Positions 13,537 through 21,455 of a stretch of DNA of 21,455 nt are shown here, one piece after another. The DNA comes from Devosia sp. (lineage in GTDB: Bacteria > Pseudomonadota > Alphaproteobacteria > Rhizobiales > Devosiaceae). The stretch lies in assembly GCA_011322005.1 (NCBI GenBank), contig DROE01000290.1:1-21455 (forward strand), in the 5' to 3' direction. Numbering within the stretch: position 1 is the stretch's first letter; every line of letters starts with the position of its first letter. The notes below the pieces were generated by a model, which was not told where the DNA came from, searched no databases, and saw nothing but the letters and a program-made list of their open reading frames with translations. Position numbers and translations under genes: made by a program.

Positions 13537-16203
13537 GTGACCACGACCCCCCGCAACACGCCAGATGAACCAGAGCGTTTCAACCCCAGGGAAGCAGAGC
13601 CCCATTGGCAGCGGATATGGGAAAGCCGACAATGCTTCGAGCTTTCCAGCGATGATCCACGCGAAAAGTATTATGTGCTTGAGATGTTTCCCTACCCTTC
13701 GGGCCGCCTGCACGCGGGCCATGTGCGCAATTATGCCATGGGCGATGTTATCGCCCGCTATCAGCGCAATCTGGGAAAAGCGGTTTTGCACCCCATGGGT
13801 TGGGACGCCTTTGGGCTCCCGGCGGAAAACGCAGCCATAAAATCCGGCTCTCACCCAAGAACTGTGACCTATGACAACATAGCGGCCATGCGAAGACAGC
13901 TCAAACTGATGGGTTTGAGCATTGACTGGTCACGCGAGTTTGCCACTTGCGACCCCGAATATTACGAACAGCAGCAACGTCTGTTTCTGGACTTTCTGGC
14001 CGCCGGGCTGATCGAGCGAAAGAAATCCATGGTCAACTGGGACCCGGTGGACATGACCGTGCTCGCAAACGAGCAGGTCATAGACGGGCGGGGCTGGCGT
14101 TCTAACGCCGTTGTTGAGCAACGCGAGCTGGTACAGTGGTTCTTCAAAATCACCGATTATGCCGAAGAGCTGCTGGAGGCGATTGACGACCTCCATGACT
14201 GGCCTGAGAACGTGCGCACCATGCAACGTAACTGGATCGGCAAGTCCAGCGGCATGCTCATCCGCTGGGAGATTGAAAAGAGTACCGGCACCGAACAGTC
14301 CTTGGCTTTGGATGGTTTTGACGTGCTTGAGGTTTATACCACGCGTCCCGACACAATTTTTGGCGCTTCGTTCATGGCAATTGCCGCAAACCATCCCCTG
14401 GCAACTCATGCGGCAAAGTCCAATCCAAAACTTCAGGAATTCATAAAGAAGTGCCTGTCCGTGGGCACCAGCGCCGCCACGCTGGAAACCCTTGACAAGG
14501 AGGGGTTCGAAACCGGGATTCACGTGAAACATCCCTTCAGCGCCAGCAGGAAGCTGCCTGTTTATGTAGCCAATTTTGTTCTGATGGATTACGGAACCGG
14601 AGCCATTTTCGGCTGTCCTTCGGCCGATCAGCGCGACCTAGATTTTGCCCGCGCCTATGGTCTTGATGTGACAACCGTAGTTGTTCCCACCGATGAAGAT
14701 ACCGCCTCGTTCGCGGTTTCTGACACCGCCTATGCCGGTGATGGAGTGATGATAAACTCTTCATTCCTTGACGGAATGAGCCCCGCTGACGCCTTTGAGG
14801 AGGTTGCCACGCGCCTTTCGGCGAACGAACTTTTCGGTCAGCCCCAAGCAGTACGTCAGACAAATTTCCGACTGCGTGACTGGGGAATTTCCCGCCAACG
14901 CTATTGGGGCTGCCCCGTTCCCATCATTCACTGCGACAATTGTGGTCAGGTTCCGGTGCCCGATACCGACTTGCCCGTCCTCCTGCCCCAGAATGTCGAT
15001 CTGTCGAAACCGGGAAACGCACTTGAGCATCACCCCACCTGGAAATTTGTTGACTGTCCCTCCTGCGGGATTGAGGCCCGCCGTGAGACTGACACCATGG
15101 ACACGTTTGTAGACAGTTCCTGGTATTTCGCCCGTTTTACCGCGCCGCACGCCACCACTCCAACCCTACCCGCCGTTGCCGATACCTGGCTTCCCGTTGA
15201 TCAGTATATCGGAGGCGTGGAGCACGCGATTTTACATTTGCTCTATTCCCGCTTCTTTACGCGCGCCCTTAAGAAAACGGGGCACTTGTCGCTCAAAGAG
15301 CCCTTCAAGGGTCTGTTCACGCAAGGCATGGTCACCCACGAAACCTATAAGGACATCAATGGAAACTGGCTGGCGCCTGATCAGGTTCACATCGAGACCA
15401 GAGATGGAAAGCGGATTGCCAGTCATGCGGTTTCCGGCGACCCGGTGGAGATCGGCGCGATCGAGAAAATGTCCAAGTCCAAGCTCAACGGCATTGACCC
15501 GGAAGACATTCTCAAGTCGCACGGGGCCGATGCCGTACGCTGGTTTGTCCTCTCAGACTCGCCTCCTGAGCGGGACGTGCAATGGTCCGAGGCAGGAATC
15601 GACAGCGCATCCCGCTTTGTTCAGCGCCTGTGGAAACTTATCAATCAATCAGTTTCACTCAGTACACAGCCCGTGCAGACCGCAACCGGTGATGATGAAG
15701 TCGCCAGAAGCTTTCTCGCCCATGTGCACCGCACAAGCTTCAATGTTGGTGAAGAACTTGCCGGGCTGCGCTACAATCGCGCCATCGCCCAGATTCATGA
15801 CCTCACAAACGCCCTTTCCAGGTTTCTCCCCCAGGCCGCAGAACAACCAACCTCTGCGCGCCTCCACGCTTTGCGCGCCGCAGTAGAGCATCTGGTTGTG
15901 CTTCTGTCCCCATTCATGCCCCATCTTGCTGAATCCTGCTGGCAGTTGCTCGACAAGGAAGGGCTGGTTTGCGATGCACCCTGGCCTGAGATCGACCATG
16001 GCTTGCTGGTTCAAGAAACCGTCACAGTTCCCGTACAGGTTAATGGCAAGCGACGAGGCGAGATCGAGGTGCCGGTGGATGCACCACGCGCGACGGTTGA
16101 AACAAAGGCCTTGTCTCTGGACGCTGTAAATCGCATTCTTGAAGGCAGAAGCCCCAGGAAACTTATTGTTGTGCCAAACAGGATCGTCAATGTTGTTGTA
16201 TGA
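13537..16203 (+). CDS. leuS: Leucyl-tRNA synthetase
   Basis: A full-length 888-residue class I aminoacyl-tRNA synthetase charging tRNA-Leu. The HIGH signature appears as HAGH at 59-62 within FPYPSGRLHAGHVRNYAMGD, and KMSKS is at 644-648. The editing domain (about 225-420) includes TTRPDTIFGASF and the segment VLMDYGTGAIFGCPSADQRD that lines the editing pocket. Two CxxC pairs (Cys466/469 and Cys507/510) form the zinc-knob found in many LeuRS. The C-terminal VPVQVNGKRRGEIEVP closes the tRNA-binding end. The start is a GTG at 13537, with AGGA at 13524-13527; it is the only sensible start before residues needed for the fold. It heads the leuS-lptE-holA operon. A parS-like sequence lies in the editing-domain coding region. 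Confidence 0.97.
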   Translation: MTTTPRNTPDEPERFNPREAEPHWQRIWESRQCFELSSDDPREKYYVLEMFPYPSGRLHAGHVRNYAMGDVIARYQRNLGKAVLHPMGWDAFGLPAENAAIKSGSHPRTVTYDNIAAMRRQLKLMGLSIDWSREFATCDPEYYEQQQRLFLDFLAAGLIERKKSMVNWDPVDMTVLANEQVIDGRGWRSNAVVEQRELVQWFFKITDYAEELLEAIDDLHDWPENVRTMQRNWIGKSSGMLIRWEIEKSTGTEQSLALDGFDVLEVYTTRPDTIFGASFMAIAANHPLATHAAKSNPKLQEFIKKCLSVGTSAATLETLDKEGFETGIHVKHPFSASRKLPVYVANFVLMDYGTGAIFGCPSADQRDLDFARAYGLDVTTVVVPTDEDTASFAVSDTAYAGDGVMINSSFLDGMSPADAFEEVATRLSANELFGQPQAVRQTNFRLRDWGISRQRYWGCPVPIIHCDNCGQVPVPDTDLPVLLPQNVDLSKPGNALEHHPTWKFVDCPSCGIEARRETDTMDTFVDSSWYFARFTAPHATTPTLPAVADTWLPVDQYIGGVEHAILHLLYSRFFTRALKKTGHLSLKEPFKGLFTQGMVTHETYKDINGNWLAPDQVHIETRDGKRIASHAVSGDPVEIGAIEKMSKSKLNGIDPEDILKSHGADAVRWFVLSDSPPERDVQWSEAGIDSASRFVQRLWKLINQSVSLSTQPVQTATGDDEVARSFLAHVHRTSFNVGEELAGLRYNRAIAQIHDLTNALSRFLPQAAEQPTSARLHALRAAVEHLVVLLSPFMPHLAESCWQLLDKEGLVCDAPWPEIDHGLLVQETVTVPVQVNGKRRGEIEVPVDAPRATVETKALSLDAVNRILEGRSPRKLIVVPNRIVNVVV
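14516..14531. promoter_or_regulatory. parS-like ParB site inside leuS
   Basis: GGATTCACGTGAAACA matches the parS consensus TGTTTCACGTGAAACA at 14 of 16 positions, with mismatches only at 1 and 3. It encodes Ile-His-Val-Lys-His in the LeuS editing domain, so part of the match could be chance codon use. It lies 5.5 kb from the perfect parS in rsmG, a distance at which secondary parS sites do occur. Confidence 0.5.
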
Positions 16204-16750
16204 ACGAATTTTTCCCGCCCCTGGGGTCCCGGCGGCAAGGGTTTTCTCTCTGATGGTACTGGCCGTTCTGCCACTGCTTCTTGCGGCCTGTAGTCTTGCG
16301 CCGGTATATGGAGACCGGGCATCGGCTGATCGCGCCTATAACCTGGCATTCAAGAGTCCGGGCTCCCGTCTTGAACAGATTGTCGTCGATGAACTTGTAG
16401 CCAGGTTCGGGCGCTCAACGGACCCTGCCGCACTTGTTGTTGCAGTTAAGGTCTCTTCGTCCCCGGTGCAACCGGGCCCTGTCAGTGTCAGTGTTCAGGG
16501 TCAACTTACCGTCACCGATCCTGCCTCGGATGAACCTGTCTTCGTAGGTACCAGAACCGCATCCGCATCCTACACCAAGTCCGGTCAGTCTCTGGCCAAT
16601 CAGCAGGCTGCCAACGAAGCTGCCGAACGCGCCGCCTTTCAACTGGCGGAAACCATCCGTCTCACCTTGCTTGGGGTGCTGCTGAATCGCGAGCAGCAGG
16701 ATTCGGCACTGCCACCGCAGGCAGAACCGTCTTCGTCAGACAGTCAATGA
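16190..16750 (+). CDS. lptE: LPS-assembly lipoprotein LptE
   Basis: A 186-residue outer-membrane lipoprotein matching the LptE family by position and pattern. LptE plugs the LptD barrel and helps insert lipopolysaccharide into the outer leaflet. The N-terminal hydrophobic stretch ends in the lipobox LLAAC with Cys34, followed by SLAPVYGDRA, where GFxPVYG-like sequence is typical. The rest (AYNLAFKSPGSRLEQIVVDELVARF and a C-terminal helix with QQAANEAAERAAFQLAETI) fits small alphaproteobacterial LptE proteins. I chose the ATG at 16190, which overlaps the end of leuS by 14 bp and gives basic residues before the hydrophobic core. An ATG at 16253 would leave an uncharged signal. Its stop overlaps the holA start. 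Divergence in this family keeps my confidence moderate. Confidence 0.8.
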   Translation: MLLYERIFPAPGVPAARVFSLMVLAVLPLLLAACSLAPVYGDRASADRAYNLAFKSPGSRLEQIVVDELVARFGRSTDPAALVVAVKVSSSPVQPGPVSVSVQGQLTVTDPASDEPVFVGTRTASASYTKSGQSLANQQAANEAAERAAFQLAETIRLTLLGVLLNREQQDSALPPQAEPSSSDSQ

Positions 16751-17787
16751 GCGCTCTCAAGGCGCACGATGTTGAACGGTTTGTCGCCCATCCCGACCTT
16801 GGAAAAGGTGTCTTCCTGGTCTATGGATCCGACGCTGGCCTGGTACGCGAAACCGCCGGGAAGCTGATTTCCCGTTTTCTCAAGGATAAAAGCCCCCAAT
16901 CCCATTCCTCCCTACCCCCCTCTCCAACAACTCTGGACATGGCGGAAATTGACGCAGACCCCGCCCTGCTCGCCATTGCGGCACGAACCACCTCACTGTT
17001 TGGCGACGCCCCTGTTATCCGCATCCGCAATGCCGGCAATGCACTTGCCCCGATACTTGCAGAAATGTTGCAGGACATTCCGGACGCTCCGGTCATTGTC
17101 GAGGCGGGAAACCTGTCACCGCAAGACAGGCTGCGTGCGCTTGCAGAAAGATCCGGTTCAGCCCGGGCGCTGCCATGCTATAGCGATAACGCGACCTCTT
17201 TGACCTCGCTTATCAGACAGACATTCGCTGATGAGAAGATAAACATTGAAAGCGAAGCCTTGGCCTTTCTTCGGGACAGCCTGGGCAATGACCGGGAAGT
17301 CACCCGGCGGGAGCTTGAAAAACTTGCTGCCTACGCCAGCGAGAGTAAAATATTAACCATACGCGACGTCACCGAACTCTGTGGCGACAACACCGCCATC
17401 ACCACCGACCGTATTGTCGATGCAACCGGCACCGGGCACGCGCTAAGGCTTGAGGACGCCATCAACAGGGCCAACGCCGCTTCACTGGATCCTCAGCGCA
17501 TCCTTGTCGCCGCGCTGAATCATTTTTTGTTCTTGCGTCGGGCCAAGGCCTTGATCAACAAGGGACTCTCAACCACAGAGGTGCTGAAGCGCAGCCGACC
17601 GCGGCCGCACTTTTCCCGAAACGCTTCAATAGAACAACAATTGCGTCTGTGGAACGATGTCCAACTCGCTCTGGCGGCTGAGCGCATGAACAAAACAATC
17701 CACCTCTCCCGCCAACAGCCTGCCCTGACCGGCACTTTTACGCGCCGCGCGCTGCTGGCCCTGTGCCTGGCTGCCTCACAACGCTGA
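16747..17787 (+). CDS. holA: DNA polymerase III subunit delta
   Basis: A 346-residue HolA protein, the wrench subunit of the clamp-loader complex that opens the beta clamp. Visible family features are the N-terminal VFLVYGSDAGLVRETAGKL, the clamp-contacting region with TTSLFGDAPVIRIRNAG, then AFLRDSLGNDREVTRRELEKLAAYA and the helical C-terminal collar domain (LRLEDAINRANA, then RILVAALNHFLFLRRAKALI). Length is normal. The ATG overlaps the lptE stop by four bases (ATGA), so the two are translationally coupled. The leuS-lptE-holA order is characteristic of alphaproteobacteria. It converges on parB with only 23 bp between stops and no clear terminator. Confidence 0.9.
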   Translation: MSALKAHDVERFVAHPDLGKGVFLVYGSDAGLVRETAGKLISRFLKDKSPQSHSSLPPSPTTLDMAEIDADPALLAIAARTTSLFGDAPVIRIRNAGNALAPILAEMLQDIPDAPVIVEAGNLSPQDRLRALAERSGSARALPCYSDNATSLTSLIRQTFADEKINIESEALAFLRDSLGNDREVTRRELEKLAAYASESKILTIRDVTELCGDNTAITTDRIVDATGTGHALRLEDAINRANAASLDPQRILVAALNHFLFLRRAKALINKGLSTTEVLKRSRPRPHFSRNASIEQQLRLWNDVQLALAAERMNKTIHLSRQQPALTGTFTRRALLALCLAASQR

Positions 17788-17810
17788 CCGGCGTAGCTTC
17801 CAGACCGGGT

Positions 17811-18680
17811 TCAGCGCAGGCGGCGGCAGATTTCATCGAGCTGTTCCAAGGACTTATAACGAATTTCGAGCTTTCCTGCTTCGCCCTTGGATTGCAGTTT
17901 CACACCCAGACCAAGGGAATCGGAAAGCTCCCGCTCCAAAGACAGGATATCGGCGCTCTTGGCAGACTTTTGTTCCCTTTTTTCTCCATCGTCCGAGCCA
18001 TCAAACCGCTTCTGACTAAGCGCTTCCGCCTGACGAACCGAAAGCCCGCCTTTTACGATTCTTTCCGCCAGAGCCGAGGGGTTCTTTGCTGTTATCAGCG
18101 TGCGCGCATGCCCGGCTGTGAGCTGCCCCTTGGACAGCATCGCCAGCACATCATCGGGGAGCCGCAGCAAACGAAGAGTATTGGCCACATGCGAGCGACT
18201 CTTTCCGATCACCTGCGCAAGATCGCTCTGTGTATATTCGAACTGATCCATGAGTTCGCCATAGCCAAGTGCCTCGTCAACCGGGTTCAGGTCCGTCCGC
18301 TGCACATTCTCGATAATCGCAAGTTCAAGCGCTTCCTTGTCATCAACCTCACGAATGATGACCGGCACTTCGTGCAGCCCGGCCGCCTGGGCCGCGCGCC
18401 ACCGCCTTTCGCCGGCGATAATTTCATATATGTCCGGATTTTCCCCGCCAGGACGCACAAGCAAGGGTTGCATAACACCCTTCTCGCGAATGGAGCTTGC
18501 GAGTTCCTCTAGCTGCTCCGCATCGAAATCCCGGCGCGGATTGTTCCGGTTGGCAACAATGAACTCTACCGGCAGGCGCTTCAGGCCATTCGCCTCAACC
18601 ACGCGCGGCGCATCTATCGGTGCGACATCTCCAATCAGAGCGGCAAGTCCGCGTCCAAGGCGTGTTGGTTTCTGATTCAT
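17811..18680 (-). CDS. parB: Chromosome-partitioning protein ParB
   Basis: A 289-residue ParB/Spo0J CTPase clamp that loads at parS and spreads along DNA to form the partition complex. The order of segments is canonical. The N-terminal LGRGLAALIGD interacts with ParA. The CTP-binding pocket has GERRWRAA at 90-97 and ENVQRTDLNP at 124-133. The helix-turn-helix SDLAQVIGKSRSHVANTLRL (about 152-171) reads parS, and a C-terminal dimer domain ends near CRRLR. I chose the ATG at 18680, giving MNQKPTRLGRGL as in homologues, with AGGA upstream. A start seven codons earlier, directly against the parA stop, is less likely. It is the last gene of mnmG-rsmG-parA-parB. A perfect parS is 1.4 kb upstream. 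Confidence 0.96.
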   Translation of the reverse strand: MNQKPTRLGRGLAALIGDVAPIDAPRVVEANGLKRLPVEFIVANRNNPRRDFDAEQLEELASSIREKGVMQPLLVRPGGENPDIYEIIAGERRWRAAQAAGLHEVPVIIREVDDKEALELAIIENVQRTDLNPVDEALGYGELMDQFEYTQSDLAQVIGKSRSHVANTLRLLRLPDDVLAMLSKGQLTAGHARTLITAKNPSALAERIVKGGLSVRQAEALSQKRFDGSDDGEKREQKSAKSADILSLERELSDSLGLGVKLQSKGEAGKLEIRYKSLEQLDEICRRLR

Positions 18681-18701
18681 GTTGATTCCTTTTCGTTGCA
18701 A

Positions 18702-19514
18702 CTACGCCGCGTTCATGTGGCGTTCGCGCCGGATAACCTCTGTCGCCAGGCGCAAATAGGCCTGGCTGCCGGCACACTGCAAGTCATATAGAAGCGCTGG
18801 CTTGCCGTAAGAAGGCGCCTCCGACAGTCTCACATTGCGCGGAATGACCGTGTTATAGACGAGGTCTCCCATCTCGGTGCGAACATCATGCAACACCTGC
18901 TCTGAGAGATTATTCCGCTTGTCAAACATCGTCATCACAATTCCCTGCACACTCAGACGTGGGTTAAGCGTACTGCGAATCTGTTCTATGGTCTGCAAAA
19001 GCTGGCTAAGGCCTTCCAGTGCAAAAAACTCGCATTGCATGGGTACCAGTACAGCATCCGCGGCTGTCAGCGCATTGATGGTCAACAGGTTCAACGAGGG
19101 AGGACAATCTATCAGAACATAACTTATCTTGTGCCCGTCGATGCGGGCCTCCTCCAGGCCTTCCAGCGCCGTACGAAGGCGAAACGGCCGATCTGCTTCG
19201 CTGGATATGCTCTGCTCCACACCCAGCAGATCCATGGTAGAAGGCACAAGCGCCACATTCGGAACATTACTGGGCGTCACCGCTGCCGCGACATCTGCCT
19301 CTCCCACCAGCACATCATAGGCGGAAATCAAACGCTCCTGATGAGAAAGCCCCAGACCGGTTGACGCATTTCCCTGAGGATCCACATCGATAATCAGAAC
19401 ACGCTCGCCGATCGCAGCAAGGGCAGTTGCCAGATTTATTGTGGTGGTTGTTTTACCAACACCACCCTTCTGATTTGCCAAAGTCAGAATCCGTGGCCTC
19501 AAAATCGCCTCCAC
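18702..19514 (-). CDS. parA: Chromosome-partitioning ATPase ParA
   Basis: A ParA/MinD-type deviant Walker ATPase of up to 270 residues that drives segregation of the ParB-parS complex. The deviant Walker A is KGGVGKTT (residues 16-23, with the signature lysine Lys16). Walker A-prime is VLIIDVDPQGNAST, and YVLIDCPPSLNLLTINAL is Walker B. The start is ambiguous. The GTG at 19514 has only a G-rich stretch about 10 bases upstream, while the in-frame TTG at 19502 has a perfect GGAGG five bases upstream and would give MRPRILTLANQKGG, close to the usual ParA N-terminus. I give the longer limit. The parA stop is 21 bp before the parB start, and its start is 15 bp after the rsmG stop. Confidence 0.96.
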   Translation of the reverse strand: MEAILRPRILTLANQKGGVGKTTTTINLATALAAIGERVLIIDVDPQGNASTGLGLSHQERLISAYDVLVGEADVAAAVTPSNVPNVALVPSTMDLLGVEQSISSEADRPFRLRTALEGLEEARIDGHKISYVLIDCPPSLNLLTINALTAADAVLVPMQCEFFALEGLSQLLQTIEQIRSTLNPRLSVQGIVMTMFDKRNNLSEQVLHDVRTEMGDLVYNTVIPRNVRLSEAPSYGKPALLYDLQCAGSQAYLRLATEVIRRERHMNAA

Positions 19515-19529
19515 TTACGCACCGCCCCA

Positions 19530-20207
19530 CTACAATAACTCCCGTTGAGTCCGCGCCTTCAGCCCGCTGATCTCCAGAATTCGGCCATCGTGATCGGTCT
19601 CGCTTGCCAACTCTAGCACATCAAAGCTCCAGTCTGCACGCGCTTTGACAAGTTCTTCCCCAACTTCCCTTCCCTTGTGGAACAGCCCCCTGGTCCGACT
19701 GGTCCAGAAGGGAGAAACCAGGGCAAAAATCGTGACAAGCGAAGCTGTAGCCCGGCTGGTCACCAAATCAACTTTTCCGATGTCTTTCTCGTCCAGTAGT
19801 TCCATTCTTTCACCATGAACTTGAATCGGCAACTCTAGCTCCCTGGCAACAGTACGTAAGAATGAAGCCTTTCGCTTGTTGGATTCGACCAGATGATAGC
19901 ACATCCCCCTCTCCTTCAGGGCGATTGCCACGGGTATAGCAGGAAAACCACCACCACTGCCCAGATCCAGAACGGCGCGCTCCCCGACCCGCACCTCCCC
20001 TATCAACTGCAAACTGTCCCTTACATGGCGTGTCCACAGAAATGGCATTGTTTCACGTGAAACAAGATTCTGTATCTTTTGCCACCGGACCAGCAACGCG
20101 ATAAACTGCTCCAACTCGGCAGCAACATCCTCAAGGTTCCGATCAATATGACTCTCCAGACCGATAAGTACGCTTCTGCCCGGCCGGTCACTGGATGTCT
20201 CTGGCAC
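19530..20207 (-). CDS. rsmG: 16S rRNA (guanine-N7) methyltransferase RsmG
   Basis: A 225-residue SAM-dependent methyltransferase (formerly GidB) that makes m7G in the 530 loop of 16S rRNA; its loss gives low-level streptomycin resistance in several bacteria. The family signatures are QNLVSRETM with WTRHVRDSLQL (about 46-68), the SAM-binding VLDLGSGGGFPAIPVAIAL (79-97), and HLVESNKRKASFLRTVARE. The ATG at 20207 overlaps the mnmG stop by 20 bp, so the two are probably coupled. The codons for VSRET coincide with the perfect parS at 20049-20064, so the conserved protein motif and the centromere share the same bases. Confidence 0.95.
   Translation of the reverse strand: MPETSSDRPGRSVLIGLESHIDRNLEDVAAELEQFIALLVRWQKIQNLVSRETMPFLWTRHVRDSLQLIGEVRVGERAVLDLGSGGGFPAIPVAIALKERGMCYHLVESNKRKASFLRTVARELELPIQVHGERMELLDEKDIGKVDLVTSRATASLVTIFALVSPFWTSRTRGLFHKGREVGEELVKARADWSFDVLELASETDHDGRILEISGLKARTQRELL
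20049..20064. promoter_or_regulatory. parS centromere site, perfect consensus
   Basis: TGTTTCACGTGAAACA is an exact 16/16 match to the bacterial parS palindrome recognised by ParB. The symmetry extends one base on each side, giving an 18-bp perfect palindrome at 20048-20065. It lies inside rsmG, two genes upstream of parB, as in many bacteria where parS sits in or beside parAB. This should be a main ParB loading site, and it indicates that the window is close to the replication origin. Confidence 0.97.
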
Positions 20208-21455
20208 GCACCTGACCTCGCCCCTGTTGCAGCCGGGATAACACCAGCAAAACAGCCGCCGGCGTCATTCCCTCTATCCGCTGTGCCTGGGCAATGGTCT
20301 GCGGCCTGGCGCTCCGCAATTTCTCCAGCATTTCAGCCGAAAGCCCCGGCAAGTCCTCATACTTGAACCAATCGGGGATAACCTTGTTCTCATCCCGCCT
20401 TACTGCTTCCACATCCTGTTCTTGCCGTTTGAGATAGGGTGCATATCTCGCATCCGCCGAAAGCTGTTCAAAAATACTCGGATCTATGCTTTTCAGTTCA
20501 GGCCACAAGCGAACAAGCTCTGAACGCCCCACATGGGCATAGGAGAGCAACTCGAATCCCAGACGCCGTTTTCCATCCAGGTTGACTTCAATCCCCGCTG
20601 CGCAAATCTCGTTCGGCGTTGCCGACAAGGACAAGAGAAGTCTTCTGCCAGATTCCAACTTTTTCTCTTTTATTTCAAAGGCCTGTGCGCGAGCCTCTTT
20701 TACCAGGCCCCATTCGACTCCTTTGCGCGTAAGGCGTTGGTCGGCATTATCCGCCCGTAGCCTCAAGCGATACTCCGCCCTTGATGTGAACATGCGATAG
20801 GGTTCGGAAATACCCCTTGTGACCAGGTCATCAATCATTACCCCGGTATAACTCTCGGTTCGGGACAGCCCCAAAGCCCCCAGCCCGAGCACTGCTCTTC
20901 CGGCGTTGGCACCCGCCACCAGCCCCTGAGCCCCGGCCTCCTCGTAACCGGTGGTGCCATTGATCTGGCCAGCCAGATAGAGCCCTGGTACCGCACAAAG
21001 TTCAAGTGAAGGCTTCAATTCGCGGGGATCGATATAGTCATACTCAATCGCATATCCCGCCTGGCTCACCTCAACCCGCTCAAGTCCCGGCATCGAACGC
21101 AAAAACTGAAGCTGGACGGGCTCGGGCAACGATGTAGACACACCATTCGGATATATGATGTCCGAACCAATGCCCTCAGGCTCCAGGAACACCTGGTGAC
21201 TTTCCTTCTCAGAAAACCGTACAACCTTGTCTTCAATGGATGGGCAGTACCGTGGGCCGTTGCTTTGAACTTTACCGGAATATATCGCGGATTTTGTCAG
21301 ATTCCTTGAAATAATCTCATGGGTTTGGCGCGTCGTTTTTGTGATGTAACAAACAACCTGCTCCTCCGGTATCATGTCTGTAAGCATCGAAAATGGTTCT
21401 GCAGGCCGGTCCCCAGCCTGCTTCTCCAACTTTGAAAAGTCTATACTGCGAGCGT
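20188..21455 (-). CDS. mnmG: tRNA uridine-5-carboxymethylaminomethyl enzyme MnmG (5' end cut by window)
   Basis: The C-terminal two thirds of MnmG (GidA), the FAD protein that with MnmE adds the cmnm5 group to the wobble uridine of certain tRNAs. Both family signatures are present: GPRYCPSIEDKVVRF and AGQINGTTGYEEAGAQGL. After these come RGISEPYRMFTSRAEYRLRLRADNAD and the C-terminal helical MnmE-contact region ending with GMTPAAVLLVLSRL. The frame continues without a stop to the window edge (reading ARSIDFSKLEKQ), so the TTG at 21429 is not the start. Roughly 200 N-terminal residues, including the first FAD motif, lie outside. mnmE would be expected upstream. The gene overlaps rsmG by 20 bp. 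Confidence 0.97.
   Translation of the reverse strand, partial: ARSIDFSKLEKQAGDRPAEPFSMLTDMIPEEQVVCYITKTTRQTHEIISRNLTKSAIYSGKVQSNGPRYCPSIEDKVVRFSEKESHQVFLEPEGIGSDIIYPNGVSTSLPEPVQLQFLRSMPGLERVEVSQAGYAIEYDYIDPRELKPSLELCAVPGLYLAGQINGTTGYEEAGAQGLVAGANAGRAVLGLGALGLSRTESYTGVMIDDLVTRGISEPYRMFTSRAEYRLRLRADNADQRLTRKGVEWGLVKEARAQAFEIKEKKLESGRRLLLSLSATPNEICAAGIEVNLDGKRRLGFELLSYAHVGRSELVRLWPELKSIDPSIFEQLSADARYAPYLKRQEQDVEAVRRDENKVIPDWFKYEDLPGLSAEMLEKLRSARPQTIAQAQRIEGMTPAAVLLVLSRLQQGRGQVRARDIQ

Noticed and set aside
17763..18512. 249-codon plus-strand frame over parB
   Set aside because: It is antisense to an unmistakable ParB and overlaps the end of holA; no motif is seen.

Overview
The window is a chromosomal segment of an alphaproteobacterium, moderately GC-rich. 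I base this on gene content and order: mnmG-rsmG-parA-parB facing holA-lptE-leuS, with a CenR-type response regulator, yggS, xth, lolA, ftsK, glnK-amtB and a CnoX-type thioredoxin nearby. This is typical origin-proximal, vertically inherited housekeeping DNA. A member of or near the Hyphomicrobiales is plausible, but I cannot name a genus.

Layout: positions 1-967 hold no intact gene, only the C-terminal two thirds of an ArsR-family regulator that looks decayed. A tRNA-Gly(GCC) lies on the minus strand at 968-1042. Next is a forward cluster, cnoX, a stand-alone LON substrate-binding-domain protein and a Trm112-like small protein, converging on a minus-strand UbiH-family ubiquinone hydroxylase. 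The nitrogen module glnK-amtB follows, with a sigma-54-like promoter, a possible NtrC site and a strong terminator after amtB. Forward genes ftsK, lolA and xth come next, with a small uncertain ORF in the 457-bp ftsK-lolA gap. A minus-strand block carries yggS, cenR and a cyclic-nucleotide-binding-domain protein without an HTH. Divergently, leuS-lptE-holA runs forward and converges on the minus-strand operon mnmG-rsmG-parA-parB. mnmG is cut by the window end.

Functional themes: chromosome segregation (ParA, ParB, a perfect parS inside rsmG, two weaker parS-like sites in leuS and upstream of lolA, and FtsK), cell envelope (CenR, LptE, LolA), nitrogen sensing and uptake (GlnK, AmtB), translation and RNA modification (LeuS, MnmG, RsmG, tRNA-Gly), DNA replication and repair (HolA, Xth), and proteostasis (CnoX, LON-domain protein).

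I found no CRISPR array, transposase, phage gene, toxin-antitoxin pair or defence system. Nothing here is clearly a previously undescribed system. The items most worth a second look are the spread of parS-like sites over about 10 kb, the HTH-less cyclic-nucleotide-binding protein coupled to CenR, the small ORF with its ribosome binding site inside a hairpin, and the long periplasmic extension on AmtB.
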